64,000 bases of DNA from Afipia felis ATCC 53690 (GCF_000314735.2 NZ_KB375270.1:3348001-3412000), one strand, 5' to 3'; numbered from the stretch's first letter, positions 1-11,796 are shown. Program-made: numbers and translations. Notes: generated from the letters alone by a model not told the origin.

Positions 1-888
1 CTTCGGTTTCGGCGGCACCTTCGGTGGCCTCGGATGCAGCACCGCGTCGCTGAACCAGTAGGCGAGATCCGCAGGCTTGCAATGCTCGTGATCATCCGGC
101 GGCGTCTGCGGTTCGCATCCGGCGCTGCCTGCCGGGCATTTGATGCGGATGTGGAAGTGATAATCGTGCCCGTACATCGGCCGGACTTTTGAGAGCCACT
201 GACGATTCCCGGTCGCCTCGCGGCACAGTGCCTTCTTGATCGCTGCGTTGACGAAGATGCGTTCGACCTGCGGCGCCTCGGCGGCTGCGCGGATGACCTT
301 GAGATGTTCAGGCGTCCAGACGCGCGGATCGATGTCGAGGCGGTCTTTCCGCACCATCTGCACGGCCGACATGTTTTCGCGCTCGGCGCGGGTGAGCGTG
401 CGGTTTGGCATCGGCGTCAGCCAGATGTCGGCATCCAGCCCGATCTGGTGGCTGGCGTGGCCGGTGAACATCGGCCCGCCGCGCGGCTGCGACATGTCGC
501 CGACGAGCAGGCCCGGCCAGCCGAGCTTGTGAGCTTTCGCTGCGAGATGTTCCAGGAACGCGACGAGCGTGGGGTTGCCCCAGTTGCGGTTGCGCGACAG
601 ACGCATCACCTGCCAGTACGGCCCGTCGATCGGCAGCGCCTCTGCGCCGGCGAGGCAGCCTTTGGCATAAAATCCGATCGAACGCGGCGCGAGCCGTGCA
701 GGCGAAGGCTCCCGCCCGAACAACTGTTTTGCCGCGAGATGCGGATCGTTCGGATCGGCGAGCGGTGGCAACGGCTTTGGATTCAGCGTGCCTCTGTCTT
801 GCGCGAGCGCGGGAGACGCCATAGCGATGATGGCTGCGACGACGGCAGCGGACAAAAGGCCGGGCGTGAGAATCAGGCGCGAGGTCAT
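1..888 (-). CDS. mepA: Penicillin-insensitive murein endopeptidase MepA, 3' end cut by window
   Basis: Periplasmic zinc metallo-endopeptidase that cuts peptide cross-links in peptidoglycan (LAS family). Reading from the ATG at 888, the product opens with a signal peptide (MTSRLILTPGLLSAAVVAAI, cleavage after ASPALA). It then carries the family core: GCLAGA, the metal site GHASHQIGLDAD, and downstream the YGHDYHFHIRI block with the second histidine pair. The cysteines in KCPAG and GCEPQ fit the disulfide-rich family fold. The frame is open to base 1, so the last residues are missing. The gene is divergent from the lipase-like gene at 1030. Family assignment is firm; the C-terminus cannot be judged. 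Confidence 0.9.
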   Translation of the reverse strand, partial: MTSRLILTPGLLSAAVVAAIIAMASPALAQDRGTLNPKPLPPLADPNDPHLAAKQLFGREPSPARLAPRSIGFYAKGCLAGAEALPIDGPYWQVMRLSRNRNWGNPTLVAFLEHLAAKAHKLGWPGLLVGDMSQPRGGPMFTGHASHQIGLDADIWLTPMPNRTLTRAERENMSAVQMVRKDRLDIDPRVWTPEHLKVIRAAAEAPQVERIFVNAAIKKALCREATGNRQWLSKVRPMYGHDYHFHIRIKCPAGSAGCEPQTPPDDHEHCKPADLAYWFSDAVLHPRPPKVPPKPK

Positions 889-1029
889 CGCGTGCGAGCA
901 TAGCGTAAGAGGGGCTTGAGGAGAATCGCCGCGCGCGAGTTCCTTGAAGAGGTCCATCGCACATGGTTGCATTCATCCATCTTTCAGAGGTTGATGATGA
1001 TCGGGTCGTCTCGCACAGGAAGCATTTGC

Positions 1030-2268
1030 ATGTCCGTTGTCCGTCATATCGCCGCGTTTATCTGGGTCGCCATCGCCTGCCTGGCCTCGCTTCCGGCGCG
1101 CGCGGCTCCCATTCCGGCCGGGCCTGCGGGCGATGCCTTCTATGCGCCGCCGTCGCCGCTGCCGAAGGGGCCACGCGGCTCGGTGATCTGGATGCGCCCG
1201 CTGGATGGCACGATGGCGCTACCGGGCGCGGCGAAGAATATCCTCGTGCTGTATCGCTCGGTGGGCGGTGCCGGTGAGAGCGTCGCGGTGTCCGGCACGG
1301 TTTCAATTCCGCAAGGCACCCCGCCGCGCGGCGGCTGGCCGGTCATCACATGGACTCACGGCACCACCGGCCTTGCGCCGTCATGCGCGCCGTCGCGCGA
1401 TACCGACAACGGCCCCGAACACGACTACATCGCGATCATCCGCACGCTGCTCGATAGCTTCGTGAAGAAGGGCTACGTCGTCGTCGCGAGTGACTATGCC
1501 GGGCTCGGCACGCCGGGCGACCATCCGTTCCTGCAAGGCGTAACGACCGGGCGCAATGCGCTCGACATGCTACGCGCCGCAAAGGCCATCGAACCGCGGA
1601 TCGGCAAGCGATACGCGGTAATGGGCCATTCGCAGGGCGGACAGGTCGATCTGTTCGCTGCGGCACAGGGCCCGCGCTACGCTTCTGAATTTAGGCTCGT
1701 GGGTAATGTCGCCTTCGCGCCCGGCTCGCATATCGCAGGGCGGCTCGATGCGGTGATGACGTCGCCGACGACCGAGCTGGCGTTGCCTTATGTGCTCTAC
1801 ACACTCGGCTCTTATGCCAAGACCAATAAGAACATCGATCTCGCGCGCATCCTGACGCCGCAGGCGCTGTCGCATATGCCGGATCTGTTGGAGGGCTGCA
1901 TGACGCATGCGCTGTCGACCGGCTACTGGTCGACCGCCATCGCCAAGGATCAGTTCGTCGCCAAGCCGGATGTGCGAGCCTTCCTCAAGATGGCGCGCAG
2001 GAACGAGCCGGGGCTGCTGCGCATCTTCGCGCCCACGCTTGTCGTGCAAGGCACAGCCGACGTGACCGTGTTACCCGGCGACACTGACGATGTCGCCAAA
2101 CAACTCTGCATCCGCGGCAACGATGTCGACTACAGAGTGGTCGCGGGTGCGGACCACAACGGCTCGATGCAGAAAGGCGGCGCCGATGCGCTGGCCTGGA
2201 TCGATGCGCGCTTCAGGAGCCAGCGAGCCGCAAAGAATTGCCGCACGCTGCCGAAAGCCGGCAAGTGA
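1030..2268 (+). CDS. Secreted alpha/beta hydrolase, secretory-lipase-like
   Basis: Predicted exported serine hydrolase of 412 residues. I chose the ATG at 1030 because AGGAAG lies just upstream and the product then starts with a clean signal peptide ending at LPARAA; an earlier in-frame start at 916 would add a non-signal extension. The nucleophile elbow GHSQG (Ser about 201), an acid in QGTADVTVLPGD and the histidine in VAGADHNGS form the expected triad. The oxyanion region THGTTGLAPSCAPS resembles the secretory lipase (LIP) family. Paired cysteines support a periplasmic or extracellular location. The substrate cannot be told from sequence: a lipid, an ester or a polyester oligomer are all possible. 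Confidence 0.82.
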   Translation: MSVVRHIAAFIWVAIACLASLPARAAPIPAGPAGDAFYAPPSPLPKGPRGSVIWMRPLDGTMALPGAAKNILVLYRSVGGAGESVAVSGTVSIPQGTPPRGGWPVITWTHGTTGLAPSCAPSRDTDNGPEHDYIAIIRTLLDSFVKKGYVVVASDYAGLGTPGDHPFLQGVTTGRNALDMLRAAKAIEPRIGKRYAVMGHSQGGQVDLFAAAQGPRYASEFRLVGNVAFAPGSHIAGRLDAVMTSPTTELALPYVLYTLGSYAKTNKNIDLARILTPQALSHMPDLLEGCMTHALSTGYWSTAIAKDQFVAKPDVRAFLKMARRNEPGLLRIFAPTLVVQGTADVTVLPGDTDDVAKQLCIRGNDVDYRVVAGADHNGSMQKGGADALAWIDARFRSQRAAKNCRTLPKAGK

Positions 2269-2323
2269 AGTTTCCGATTCCCGAGCCTTCTCGATCTGAA
2301 GGCCCGGAAATCGACATCAAATC

Positions 2324-2506
2324 TTACTTGGTCTGATCTTCGATCTCGGCTCCGGGAGCATGGGCCTTGATGGAATCAATGGCGCTGGTCGCGGACGATT
2401 TCTGCTTGTAACCCTGCGAGCCGAACATTTCCTCGCCGTTCGGGGCTCGAAACCGGAACCGGAATTCTCCCGCCTTGTCTTTATAAATCTCGAATTTGTA
2501 AGCCAT
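2324..2506 (-). CDS. DUF1508 (YegP-like) small protein
   Basis: A 60-residue single-domain DUF1508 protein: MAYKFEIYKDKAGEFRFRF, then the FRAPNGEEMFGSQGYKQK segment typical of the family. GGGAGG lies 4 nt before the ATG at 2506; a second ATG one codon earlier is only 1 nt from it, so 2506 is preferred. The family is widespread and often linked to stress or envelope induction in enterobacteria, but its biochemical role is unknown. It stands alone, in the opposite direction to the hydrolase before it. Confidence 0.85.
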   Translation of the reverse strand: MAYKFEIYKDKAGEFRFRFRAPNGEEMFGSQGYKQKSSATSAIDSIKAHAPGAEIEDQTK

Positions 2507-2647
2507 CATGCCTCCCGAAATTCGCAAAGGAAAAGCGCAGGGCTTCATTGCCCCGGCCGGGAGAATGCTTGAGCGGGTCCCTTAGCGAGTCAAGCCCGAC
2601 AGGGGCCCGAGATCAGTGTTTCCGCCTCGCAGGACCGCGATGTGCGG

Positions 2648-4453
<1,806 letters not shown>

Positions 4454-4560
4454 GCGCGCGGGGATACCATTTGCAGCATTTTCCGGCAAAGGCCGAATGC
4501 TGCTTTGGGGCATAAAATAACGGGTTTTGCGGAGGCCGGCCGGACCGGGCGGGAACGGTG

Positions 4561-4857
4561 TTACTCTTCGTCGAACTTGTTCGTTACCAGCGTGGTGATG
4601 GCCTCGACCGCTTCCCGCGCTTCACGGCCGGTCGCGGTGACGGTGATCGATGTTCCGATCCCGGCGGACAGCATCATCAGGCCCATGATCGAGGTGCCGC
4701 CGACGCTCTCGCCGTTGCGTGTGACGGTGATCTCAGCGTCGAACTTCTCGGCCGTCTGCACGAACTTGGCGGACGCCCGCGCATGCAGGCCGCGCTTGTT
4801 GGTGATGGGAATCTCCCGGACGATGGCATCGGCCTGTGACGTTTGCTCGTCCGCCAT
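4561..4857 (-). CDS. ptsH: HPr, phosphocarrier of the regulatory PTS
   Basis: HPr-family protein of 98 residues. The phosphorylated histidine is in GLHARA (His25) and the regulatory serine in TSIMGLMML (Ser56), the target expected for HprK. GGGGAA lies 7 nt before the ATG at 4857; an in-frame ATG at 4863 overlaps the upstream stop codon. It follows manX by 2 nt, so translation is probably coupled. No sugar permease (EIIB/C) is in the window. In Hyphomicrobiales this incomplete PTS is known to regulate carbon and nitrogen metabolism rather than import sugars. Confidence 0.95.
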   Translation of the reverse strand: MADEQTSQADAIVREIPITNKRGLHARASAKFVQTAEKFDAEITVTRNGESVGGTSIMGLMMLSAGIGTSITVTATGREAREAVEAITTLVTNKFDEE

Positions 4858-4859
4858 GG

Positions 4860-5261
4860 TCATTTCCCCGCCAGAACCCGGCTGGCGATGGTGACATATT
4901 TGCGCCCCGCCTCCTGAGCTGCGGCGATCGCGTCAGGCAGCGATTTCTCCTCGCGCACCTTGGCGAGCTTCACCAGCATCGGCAGGTTGATGCCTGCAAG
5001 CACTTCCACCTTCGGGCGGCTCATGCAGGAGATCGCGAGGTTCGAAGGCGTGCCGCCGAACATGTCGGTGAGAATGGCAACGCCTTGCCCGCTGTCTGCG
5101 CGCTTGACGGCCTCGATTATATCGCTGCGGCACAAATCGGCATCGTCTTCCGCGCCGATCGTGATCGTTTCGATTTGCTTTTGCGGACCCATGACGTGTT
5201 CAAGCGCTGCCTTGAACTCGTCGGCAAGACGCCCGTGGGTCACCAGAACCAGACCTATCAT
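4860..5261 (-). CDS. manX: EIIA of the mannose-family PTS (regulatory)
   Basis: Cytosolic 133-residue EIIA-Man domain that accepts phosphate from HPr. The active histidine is His9 in LVTHGRLA, and TDMFGGTPSN is the conserved second motif. The start is set by GAGGAGT just upstream of the ATG at 5261. There is no fused EIIB and no partner permease nearby, so a signalling role is inferred. It sits between hprK (208 bp upstream) and ptsH (2 nt downstream). Confidence 0.94.
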   Translation of the reverse strand: MIGLVLVTHGRLADEFKAALEHVMGPQKQIETITIGAEDDADLCRSDIIEAVKRADSGQGVAILTDMFGGTPSNLAISCMSRPKVEVLAGINLPMLVKLAKVREEKSLPDAIAAAQEAGRKYVTIASRVLAGK

Positions 5262-5470
5262 CAAAGACTCCTCGCGGGTGCGTTTGGTGCACCGCACGAA
5301 AGGGCCACATGTTGACCATCCCGCGCGTGGGCGCAAGAGGGTCAATGGCATTGCCCCCGCTGAAACCGCAGGAAGCCGTGCCGGCTAAACTGGAGGTTAT
5401 AGTGGGATTTATATGGTTACCAAATCCCTTCCGGCAATCGGCGGCAGCCTACCGCGACATAACGGCAAGG

Positions 5471-5914
5471 TTAATTCGTGGAGAGGAACCCGAGCACCAG
5501 CGGCAGCGGATCGTATTCCGGCCCGACCGGAATCCGGGGCAATTCGATCCCTGAAATCAAGGTTTTGAGCCGCTCCGGCGGTGGCATCCGCTCGGCATCG
5601 GAAGCGGCGAGATCGACCACCAGCGCAACCTGCGCTTCGGGAACAAATGCGCAGCGGCGGATGCCGAGACCGCGAATTTCGATCATGCCTTCAAGCTCGG
5701 GAACAACACGCACGATAAGATTGCCGTCCCGGGTATCGAGACGCACGCGATCATCGCCGATCAGCCGCGTCTCTGTGATCGCACCGGTGCGGCCTGCGAG
5801 AATGAGATCGAGCGCGAGACGCGATTTGCCGGTGCCGGAGGCACCACGAATGAGGATCGCCCGATCGCCGACGCAGACGGCAGAGGCGTGAACGCTGGCG
5901 GATGGCGGCGTCAT
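5471..5914 (-). CDS. hprK: HPr kinase/phosphorylase, short alphaproteobacterial form
   Basis: Bifunctional enzyme that phosphorylates or dephosphorylates the serine of HPr. At 147 residues it consists only of the C-terminal catalytic domain; the N-terminal domain of Firmicutes HprK is absent, as is usual in alphaproteobacteria. Walker A GASGTGKS is at about residues 24-31, and LIGDDRVRL and the basic-site region around IEIRGLGI are present. Its ATG overlaps the chvG stop codon (ATGA at 5914-5911). This ties HPr phosphorylation to the ChvG/ChvI pathway at the level of transcription. Confidence 0.94.
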   Translation of the reverse strand: MTPPSASVHASAVCVGDRAILIRGASGTGKSRLALDLILAGRTGAITETRLIGDDRVRLDTRDGNLIVRVVPELEGMIEIRGLGIRRCAFVPEAQVALVVDLAASDAERMPPPERLKTLISGIELPRIPVGPEYDPLPLVLGFLSTN

Positions 5915-7746
5915 GTCGCGGGCAACCGCACCACGAAACGCGCGCCGGCGACCCGCGCATCGCCTTCGGCATCCGTCGGACCAGCACGGTTCTCGGCCCA
6001 GATCTTTCCGCCATGCGCTTCGATGATCTGCTTCGAGATCGAAAGCCCCAATCCGGAATTCTGGCCGAAGCCCTGATGCGGCCGGTCGGTGTAGAAGCGC
6101 TCGAAGATTTTCTCCAATGCGCCGGGGCGGATGCCGGGACCGTCATCGTCGATCACGATCTCGACCTGATCGCGACGGCGGCGGCAGGTGACGCGGACCT
6201 TGCTGCCTGGTTTCGAGAAGGACTGGGCATTGGCGAGCAGATTGGCGATTACCTGGCCGAGACGTGAATCGTGGCCGGGCACCGAGAAGGCGTCGAACGC
6301 CGTACCCTCGAAGCGCGTTTCCACCTTCACCTCGTGGCCCTGCTGCGTCTCGTTGGCGACGGAGGTCAGCGTCTCCAGCAGGCGGCGGATATCGACCGGC
6401 TCGGCATCCTGACGCTGCAATTCGGCGTCGAGGCGGCTTGCGTCCGAGATGTCGGAGATCAGGCGGTCGAGACGGCGCACGTCGTGTTCGATCACGGCGA
6501 GCAACCTGCCGCGGCTGTCGTCAGATCTTGCGAGCGGCAGCGTCTCGACGGCGGAGCGCATTGAGGTCAGCGGATTTTTCAATTCATGCGCGACGTCGGC
6601 GGCGAAACGCTCGATGTCGTCGATGCGGTTGTAGAGCGCGTCCGTCATGTCGCGCAGCGCCTGCGAGAGGTGGCCGATCTCATCGCTGCGCGAGGAGAAA
6701 TCGGGAATCTCGACGCGGGTCTTGATACGCCGGCGCACGCGCTCGGCGCTGGCGGCGAGGCGACGTACCGGACCTGCGATGGTGCTCGCGAGCAGGAGCG
6801 ACAGTGCGATCATCACCACGGCGGCGATGCCGAACACTTTCAGAATCGCGAGGCGCTCGGCCGTGACCATTTCGTCGATGTCGTCGCCCTGCGTGGAAAG
6901 CATCAGTGCACCGCGCACTGCGCGGAATCGCTGCACCGGCACCGCGACGGAGACGATCACCTCGCCGCGGTCGTTGATCCGTACCCTGCTGGCGCTCTGT
7001 CCATCGAGTGCCTGCTGCACTTCCTGATAGCCGTTGCCGTTCTCGGGGCCCAACTCGCGATAGAGCGGGAGGTCGCCGCGGTTGAGCCATGTGCGGATCG
7101 CAATGACCGTGCGTTCCCACAGGCCGGGCTTGCTGTCGGAAGGCGCGGGCAGTTCGAACCGCATCACATCGCCGCGGCCGTAAAGGCTGCGGCTGTCGAG
7201 CAGCAGCACACCGTCGCGGTCATAGATGCGCGCGCGCGTCTTTGTCGGCGAGATCAGGCGGCGCAGCACCGGGGCGACGCGCTCCGGATTGATCGGAAAG
7301 TCCATGCCGGAGAGCGTTTCGTCGTTCGGCCCGTAGCTTTCACCGGGCTTGAGATCGCCGAGGCGGTCCGGGTCGACGGTAATGGCGTTGGTCTCGACCG
7401 TGGCGGAGGCGGCGATCGCGCCTGAGATGATTTCGGCTTGCACCAGCAAGCTCTGCGCGCGGGCGTCGATCAGTCCGGCGCGGAATTGCGACAGATAGAG
7501 GATGCCGACCACCAGCACGATCAATCCCGCGAGATTGAGCGAGACAATGCGCCGCGTCAGGCTGGAGAATGTCAGGGCAAGGAAATAGCGGCTCGCGCGC
7601 TGGAAGACGCTGAGGTGTTTGGCGCGGGTCTCGATGGGTGCGACATCATCGATCGAGGCCTCGTCAGGCGCAAGATCGGCCGGTGCGGCACCGCCGGTGG
7701 TCTTGGATTGATCTGATTGCGGGCGGTCGAGCAATCGTAAACCCAT
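5911..7746 (-). CDS. chvG: Sensor histidine kinase ChvG
   Basis: Membrane sensor kinase of 611 residues. A cytoplasmic N-terminus is followed by TM1 (about 65-87), a periplasmic sensing region, TM2 (about 302-324), HAMP, the phospho-acceptor in DVAHELKNPL (His about 388), and an ATPase domain with NLLANAQSFS, DDGPGI and GLGLSISKQI. The ChvG/ExoS family responds to acid and envelope conditions in rhizobia and Agrobacterium. It is transcribed after chvI (75-bp gap) and overlaps hprK by 4 bp, so the kinase and the PTS regulator form one unit. Confidence 0.95.
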   Translation of the reverse strand: MGLRLLDRPQSDQSKTTGGAAPADLAPDEASIDDVAPIETRAKHLSVFQRASRYFLALTFSSLTRRIVSLNLAGLIVLVVGILYLSQFRAGLIDARAQSLLVQAEIISGAIAASATVETNAITVDPDRLGDLKPGESYGPNDETLSGMDFPINPERVAPVLRRLISPTKTRARIYDRDGVLLLDSRSLYGRGDVMRFELPAPSDSKPGLWERTVIAIRTWLNRGDLPLYRELGPENGNGYQEVQQALDGQSASRVRINDRGEVIVSVAVPVQRFRAVRGALMLSTQGDDIDEMVTAERLAILKVFGIAAVVMIALSLLLASTIAGPVRRLAASAERVRRRIKTRVEIPDFSSRSDEIGHLSQALRDMTDALYNRIDDIERFAADVAHELKNPLTSMRSAVETLPLARSDDSRGRLLAVIEHDVRRLDRLISDISDASRLDAELQRQDAEPVDIRRLLETLTSVANETQQGHEVKVETRFEGTAFDAFSVPGHDSRLGQVIANLLANAQSFSKPGSKVRVTCRRRRDQVEIVIDDDGPGIRPGALEKIFERFYTDRPHQGFGQNSGLGLSISKQIIEAHGGKIWAENRAGPTDAEGDARVAGARFVVRLPAT

Positions 7747-7821
7747 TCGCTTGTCAGAGCGGCGGGCGCCTTGACCTCAGGAAGCCCGCCGCCAATCTCG
7801 ATTCCAAAATTGGAAAGCCGC

Positions 7822-8526
7822 TCAGGCGGCTTCCTTGAAACGATAGCCTACGCCGTAAAGCGTTTCGATCATCTCAAAGTCGTCGTCAACGACCTTGAAC
7901 TTCTTGCGCAGGCGCTTGATGTGGCTGTCGATGGTGCGGTCGTCGACATAGACCTGATCGTCATAAGCGGCGTCCATCAGCGCGTTGCGGCTTTTCACGA
8001 CGCCGGGGCGCTGAGCGAGCGCCTGCAGGATCAGGAATTCGGTGACCGTCAGTGTCACCGGCTCGTTCTTCCAGGTGCAGGTATGGCGCTCGGGGTCCAT
8101 GCGCAGCATGCCGCGCTCCAATGCCTTGGCGTCCATTTCCTTCTGCGTGACGGTGGGGTCCTTCGGCACCGCGCGGCGCAGCACGGCCTTGACGCGCTCC
8201 ACCAGCAGCCGCTGGGAGAACGGTTTGCGGATGAAATCGTCGGCGCCCATCTTGAGGCCGAACAGTTCATCGATCTCCTCGTCCTTGGACGTGAGGAAGA
8301 TCACCGGCAGGTCGGATTTCTGGCGCAGGCGACGCAGCGTCTCCATGCCGTCCATGCGAGGCATCTTGATATCGAGGATCGCCATGTCGGGAGGGCTGGT
8401 CTTGAAGCCGTCCAGCGCGGAGGCGCCGTCAGTATAAGTCATAATCCGGTAGCCTTCGGCTTCCAGCGCGATCGAGACAGAAGTGAGGATGTTGCGATCG
8501 TCGTCAACGAGAGCGATTGTTGGCAT
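7822..8526 (-). CDS. chvI: Response regulator ChvI, OmpR family
   Basis: Two-component regulator of 234 residues. The receiver domain ([14 protein letters not shown]) has the phospho-acceptor Asp52 in [12 protein letters not shown], and a C-terminal winged helix ([15 protein letters not shown]) follows. I set the start at the ATG at 8526, which gives the family length; a longer open frame upstream is non-coding in character. In Sinorhizobium and Agrobacterium ChvI controls exopolysaccharide, acid response and pckA. Here pckA lies about 1 kb away, which fits that regulatory link. Confidence 0.95.
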   Translation of the reverse strand: MPTIALVDDDRNILTSVSIALEAEGYRIMTYTDGASALDGFKTSPPDMAILDIKMPRMDGMETLRRLRQKSDLPVIFLTSKDEEIDELFGLKMGADDFIRKPFSQRLLVERVKAVLRRAVPKDPTVTQKEMDAKALERGMLRMDPERHTCTWKNEPVTLTVTEFLILQALAQRPGVVKSRNALMDAAYDDQVYVDDRTIDSHIKRLRKKFKVVDDDFEMIETLYGVGYRFKEAA

Positions 8527-8674
8527 GGTCTGGTTTCCGAGCGTTTTTGATGCGTCTGGTTGAGACCCTGATGCCGAGCAAAATAAGGCAATCGGGATAA
8601 TCCACGAGCAATGCAAGCTGGGCTGAAATGTGACCGGGTTCCCCGACCCAGACAAATCAACCTGATTTTGCTCA

Positions 8675-8680
8675 TATAAT
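8675..8680 (+). promoter_or_regulatory. Possible -10 box in the chvI/HugZ-like divergent region
   Basis: A perfect TATAAT lies 70 nt before the ATG at 8751, in the 224-bp divergent gap between chvI and the plus-strand gene. No good -35 hexamer sits at the usual spacing, so this is only a candidate. Confidence 0.3.
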
Positions 8681-8750
8681 GCGCCAAACCACGAAAAGAA
8701 CCACCTTTCGCTTGGAAAAAGTCCTTTAATTTCAAGAAAGATTCTGGGCC

Positions 8751-9488
8751 ATGAAACCGTCGCCGTCGTCCGATTCCGCCGGAATGGTCCGCGAATTGCT
8801 CCGTTCCAGCCGTCAGGGGGCGCTGGCGACGCTGATGGTGGAAAGCGGCGCACCCTATTGCTCGCTGGTCAATGTGGCGCCGGATGCCGATGGGGCGCCG
8901 TTACTGCTGGTTTCGGCCCTGGCTCTTCACACCAAGAACATCGCGTCGGATGCCCGCGTCTCTTTGATGCTGGACGAGCGCCGGGCAGGCGATCCGCTTG
9001 AGGGCGCCCGGATCATGCTGGCGGGCGAGGCGCGGCCGACAGCGCCGGATGACCTGCCGCGTATCAGGCGGCGGTACCTCGCTTTTCACCCCTCGGCCGC
9101 GGATTTCGCCGGTTTCGCCGATTTCTCCTTTTTGAAGATTTTCCCGACGGGCGTGCATCTCGTTGCGGGGTTCGGCCGCATCGTCGATCTGCCGCCCGCG
9201 CGCTTTCTCACCGCGGTCGATGACGCGGAGAGCCTGCTCGCGGCGGAGGAGGGGATCGTCGCGCATCTCAATGCCGATCACCGCGATACGATGAATCTAT
9301 ATGCCGTCCATCTCGCAGGTGCACCAGCGGCCGACTGGTCCTGTGTGGCCTGCGATCCGGATGGTCTCGATCTTGCCGCGGAGGGCCGGTATCTGCGTTT
9401 GACGTTCCCGCGGCACGTGACCAGTCCGGAGGTTTTGCGGATGCTCCTGAAGGAATTGGCCGCGCAGGCGCGCGCGAAGGCGGGTTAA
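8751..9488 (+). CDS. HugZ-like haem-utilisation / PNP-oxidase-fold protein
   Basis: A 245-residue protein with an N-terminal pyridoxamine-phosphate-oxidase-like split barrel ([41 protein letters not shown]) and a C-terminal DUF2470 domain ([20 protein letters not shown]). This two-domain layout matches HugZ/HutZ-type proteins linked to haem breakdown or haem-iron use, as well as many uncharacterised flavin- or haem-binding relatives. No haem transport genes are nearby, so a haem role is inferred from the family only. It is divergent from chvI. Confidence 0.82.
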   Translation: MKPSPSSDSAGMVRELLRSSRQGALATLMVESGAPYCSLVNVAPDADGAPLLLVSALALHTKNIASDARVSLMLDERRAGDPLEGARIMLAGEARPTAPDDLPRIRRRYLAFHPSAADFAGFADFSFLKIFPTGVHLVAGFGRIVDLPPARFLTAVDDAESLLAAEEGIVAHLNADHRDTMNLYAVHLAGAPAADWSCVACDPDGLDLAAEGRYLRLTFPRHVTSPEVLRMLLKELAAQARAKAG

Positions 9489-9590
9489 CCGGCGCTTTCG
9501 GTGCGACTCGTCAGTCCGTTTTCGAGGAGATAAGCTCACCTCATTAAATCAACGACTGCGCAGAACGCGTAGCATAATGGGAGACGTTCA

Positions 9591-11207
9591 GTGGAGCAGA
9601 GTGGCGTACATAACGGCGCATTCGGCGTCGACAAGTTCGGTCTCAAGAAACTCAAGGCCGTGCACTGGAATCTCGGCACGGCCGCCCTCTACGAACATGC
9701 ATTGCAAAGCTACGAGGCGGAGCTGACGCGGGAGGGCGCGCTGTGCGCGGAGACCGGCGAGTTCACCGGCCGCAGCCCGAAGGACAAGTTCACGGTGCGC
9801 GATGCGCTCACCGACAAGACGATGTCGTGGAGCACCAATCAGTCGATCACGTCGGAACAGTTCGCGACGCTGCATGCGGACTTCATCAAGCATGCCGAGG
9901 GGATGACGCTGTTCGCGCAGGATCTCCATGGCGGCGCCGATCCGAAATTCCAGATTAAGGTGCGTGTCTACACCGAGTTCGCGTGGCACTCGCTGTTCAT
10001 CCGCACGCTGCTGCGCAGGCCCGAGACGGCCGAGCTGGCAGGCTTCGTGCCGGAACTCACCATCATCGATTTGCCGAGCTTCCGCGCCGATCCGAAACGC
10101 CACGGCTGCAAATCGGAAAACGTCGTCGCGATCGATTTCACCCGCAAGATCGTGCTGATCGGCGGCAGCCAGTACGCCGGCGAGATGAAGAAGTCGGTGT
10201 TCACCACGCTGAACTTCTATTTGCCCGAACAGGGCGTGTTGCCGATGCATTGCTCCGCCAATGTCGGGCCGAAAGGCGACACGGCAGTGTTCTTCGGGCT
10301 GTCCGGCACCGGCAAGACCACGCTCTCCGCCGATCCCGGTCGCACGCTGCTCGGCGACGACGAGCACGGCTGGGGACCGGACGGTGTGTTCAACTTCGAA
10401 GGCGGCTGCTACGCCAAGACCATTCGCCTGTCGCGCGAGGCGGAGCCTGCGATCTACGATGCCAGCCTGCGCTTCGGCGCGATCCTGGAGAATGTCGCGG
10501 TCGATCCTTCGACTCGCGAAGTCGATTTCGACGACGGCTCCAAGACCGAGAACACACGCTCGGCCTATCCGCTCGATGCGATTCCGAACGCGTCGCCGAC
10601 CGGCCGCGCCGGACAGCCGAAGAATATCGTGATGCTCGCGGCCGACGCCTTCGGCGTGCTGCCGCCGATCGCCAAGCTGACACCGTCGCAGGCGATGTAT
10701 CACTTCCTGTCGGGCTATACTGCCAAGGTCGCGGGCACGGAGCGGGGTCTCGGCAATGAGCCGCAGCCGGAATTCTCCGCCTGCTTCGGCGCGCCGTTCC
10801 TGCCGCGTGATCCGACCGTGTACGGCAAGATGCTGCGGGAGCTGATCGCCAAACATAACGTTGACTGCTGGCTGGTGAACACCGGCTGGACCGCCGGCAA
10901 GTTCGGTACGGGCAGCCGGATGCCGATCAAGGTGACGCGGGCGCTGCTCACCGCGGCGCTCGACGGCTCGCTGCGCGATACCAAATTCCGCACCGATCCT
11001 TATTTCGGGTTCGCGGTGCCGACCGCGCTACCCGGCGTGCCGAGTGAGATTCTCGATCCGGTCAATACCTGGAAGGACAAGGCCGAGTTCGCGAAGACGG
11101 CACAGGCGCTGGTCGGCATGTTCCAGAAGAACTTCGCCAAGTTCGAGAAGCTCGTTGATGCCGACGTGCTGGCGGCCGCGCCCGAGGTGAAACAGGCGGC
11201 CGAGTAA
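9591..11207 (+). CDS. pckA: Phosphoenolpyruvate carboxykinase (ATP)
   Basis: Converts oxaloacetate and ATP to PEP, CO2 and ADP: the first step of gluconeogenesis from TCA-cycle acids. The 538-residue product carries the substrate site [10 protein letters not shown], the P-loop [11 protein letters not shown] and the metal/adenine region DDEHGW. Translation starts at GTG 9591; GGGA lies 8 nt upstream, and a nearby ATG at 9577 is out of frame. A terminator hairpin follows at 11224. Its closeness to chvI fits ChvI control known in related bacteria, but no ChvI box could be identified by eye. Confidence 0.97.
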   Translation: MEQSGVHNGAFGVDKFGLKKLKAVHWNLGTAALYEHALQSYEAELTREGALCAETGEFTGRSPKDKFTVRDALTDKTMSWSTNQSITSEQFATLHADFIKHAEGMTLFAQDLHGGADPKFQIKVRVYTEFAWHSLFIRTLLRRPETAELAGFVPELTIIDLPSFRADPKRHGCKSENVVAIDFTRKIVLIGGSQYAGEMKKSVFTTLNFYLPEQGVLPMHCSANVGPKGDTAVFFGLSGTGKTTLSADPGRTLLGDDEHGWGPDGVFNFEGGCYAKTIRLSREAEPAIYDASLRFGAILENVAVDPSTREVDFDDGSKTENTRSAYPLDAIPNASPTGRAGQPKNIVMLAADAFGVLPPIAKLTPSQAMYHFLSGYTAKVAGTERGLGNEPQPEFSACFGAPFLPRDPTVYGKMLRELIAKHNVDCWLVNTGWTAGKFGTGSRMPIKVTRALLTAALDGSLRDTKFRTDPYFGFAVPTALPGVPSEILDPVNTWKDKAEFAKTAQALVGMFQKNFAKFEKLVDADVLAAAPEVKQAAE

Positions 11208-11223
11208 CGCGTCCCTTATCTGT

Positions 11224-11257
11224 CCGCCGGGGCCAAACGCCGCGGCGGGTGGTTTTT
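11224..11257 (+). terminator. Rho-independent terminator after pckA
   Basis: The arms CCGCCG (11224-11229) and CGGCGG (11243-11248) form a 6-bp stem with a 13-nt loop, followed closely by GTGGTTTTT. It lies 17 nt after the pckA stop codon. Confidence 0.6.
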
Positions 11258-11351
11258 GCGATGAGAACAAATATAGAACATTTTTAACGATTGCTGTAGC
11301 ATGGTGATTCGCCGGGCGCCGCTGGAGGCGCTCTTTTGTTTCGAGGGTGCC

Positions 11352-11783
11352 ATGTCCCATACTGCGCTGAACGCCGTCGCCATGACCCGGATCGCCGATT
11401 TCGCGCGGACGCTGACGCGCCTGCACGCCGCCGCGCGCCGCCAGATGATCGACGACGACCAGATCGACCGCGCCTTCAATGCGGTATGCCTGTCGGTGTG
11501 GGGCTACACCATCGAGGATATTTCCGACGACATGCTCTCAGTGGAGGATCACGAGTTTCTCGATACGCTTGATGAGTATCGCGCGCGCCTGTTCGCGGCC
11601 GAGCACGGCTACGATCTTCTCGGAGACGAGGGCATCCTCACCGACTGGTGGGGTTATTGCTGGATGATTTTGGCCGAGAAGCGCGGCCTGCTAACGCCGG
11701 AAAACCGTGCCGCTGCGCGGCTCGAGTGGGAAGATCGTTTCCGCTCGGTCCCGAACGTAATCGGCGTGATCGTCAGCCGCTAG
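11352..11783 (+). CDS. Hypothetical acidic helical protein, 143 aa
   Basis: I do not recognise a named family. The product is soluble, helical and acidic (MSHTALNAVAMTRIADFART; the DDDQIDRAFNAVCLSVWGYT and LTDWWGYCWMILAEKRG segments), with several tryptophans and no signal peptide or membrane segment. The start is the ATG at 11352; an in-frame ATG at 11301 adds a poor extension. Codon use is like the neighbours and the frame is intact, so it is probably expressed. It lies between pckA and a convergent secreted protein gene and has no operon partner. Confidence 0.6.
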   Translation: MSHTALNAVAMTRIADFARTLTRLHAAARRQMIDDDQIDRAFNAVCLSVWGYTIEDISDDMLSVEDHEFLDTLDEYRARLFAAEHGYDLLGDEGILTDWWGYCWMILAEKRGLLTPENRAAARLEWEDRFRSVPNVIGVIVSR

Positions 11784-11796
11784 CAGCCGTGTCGCC

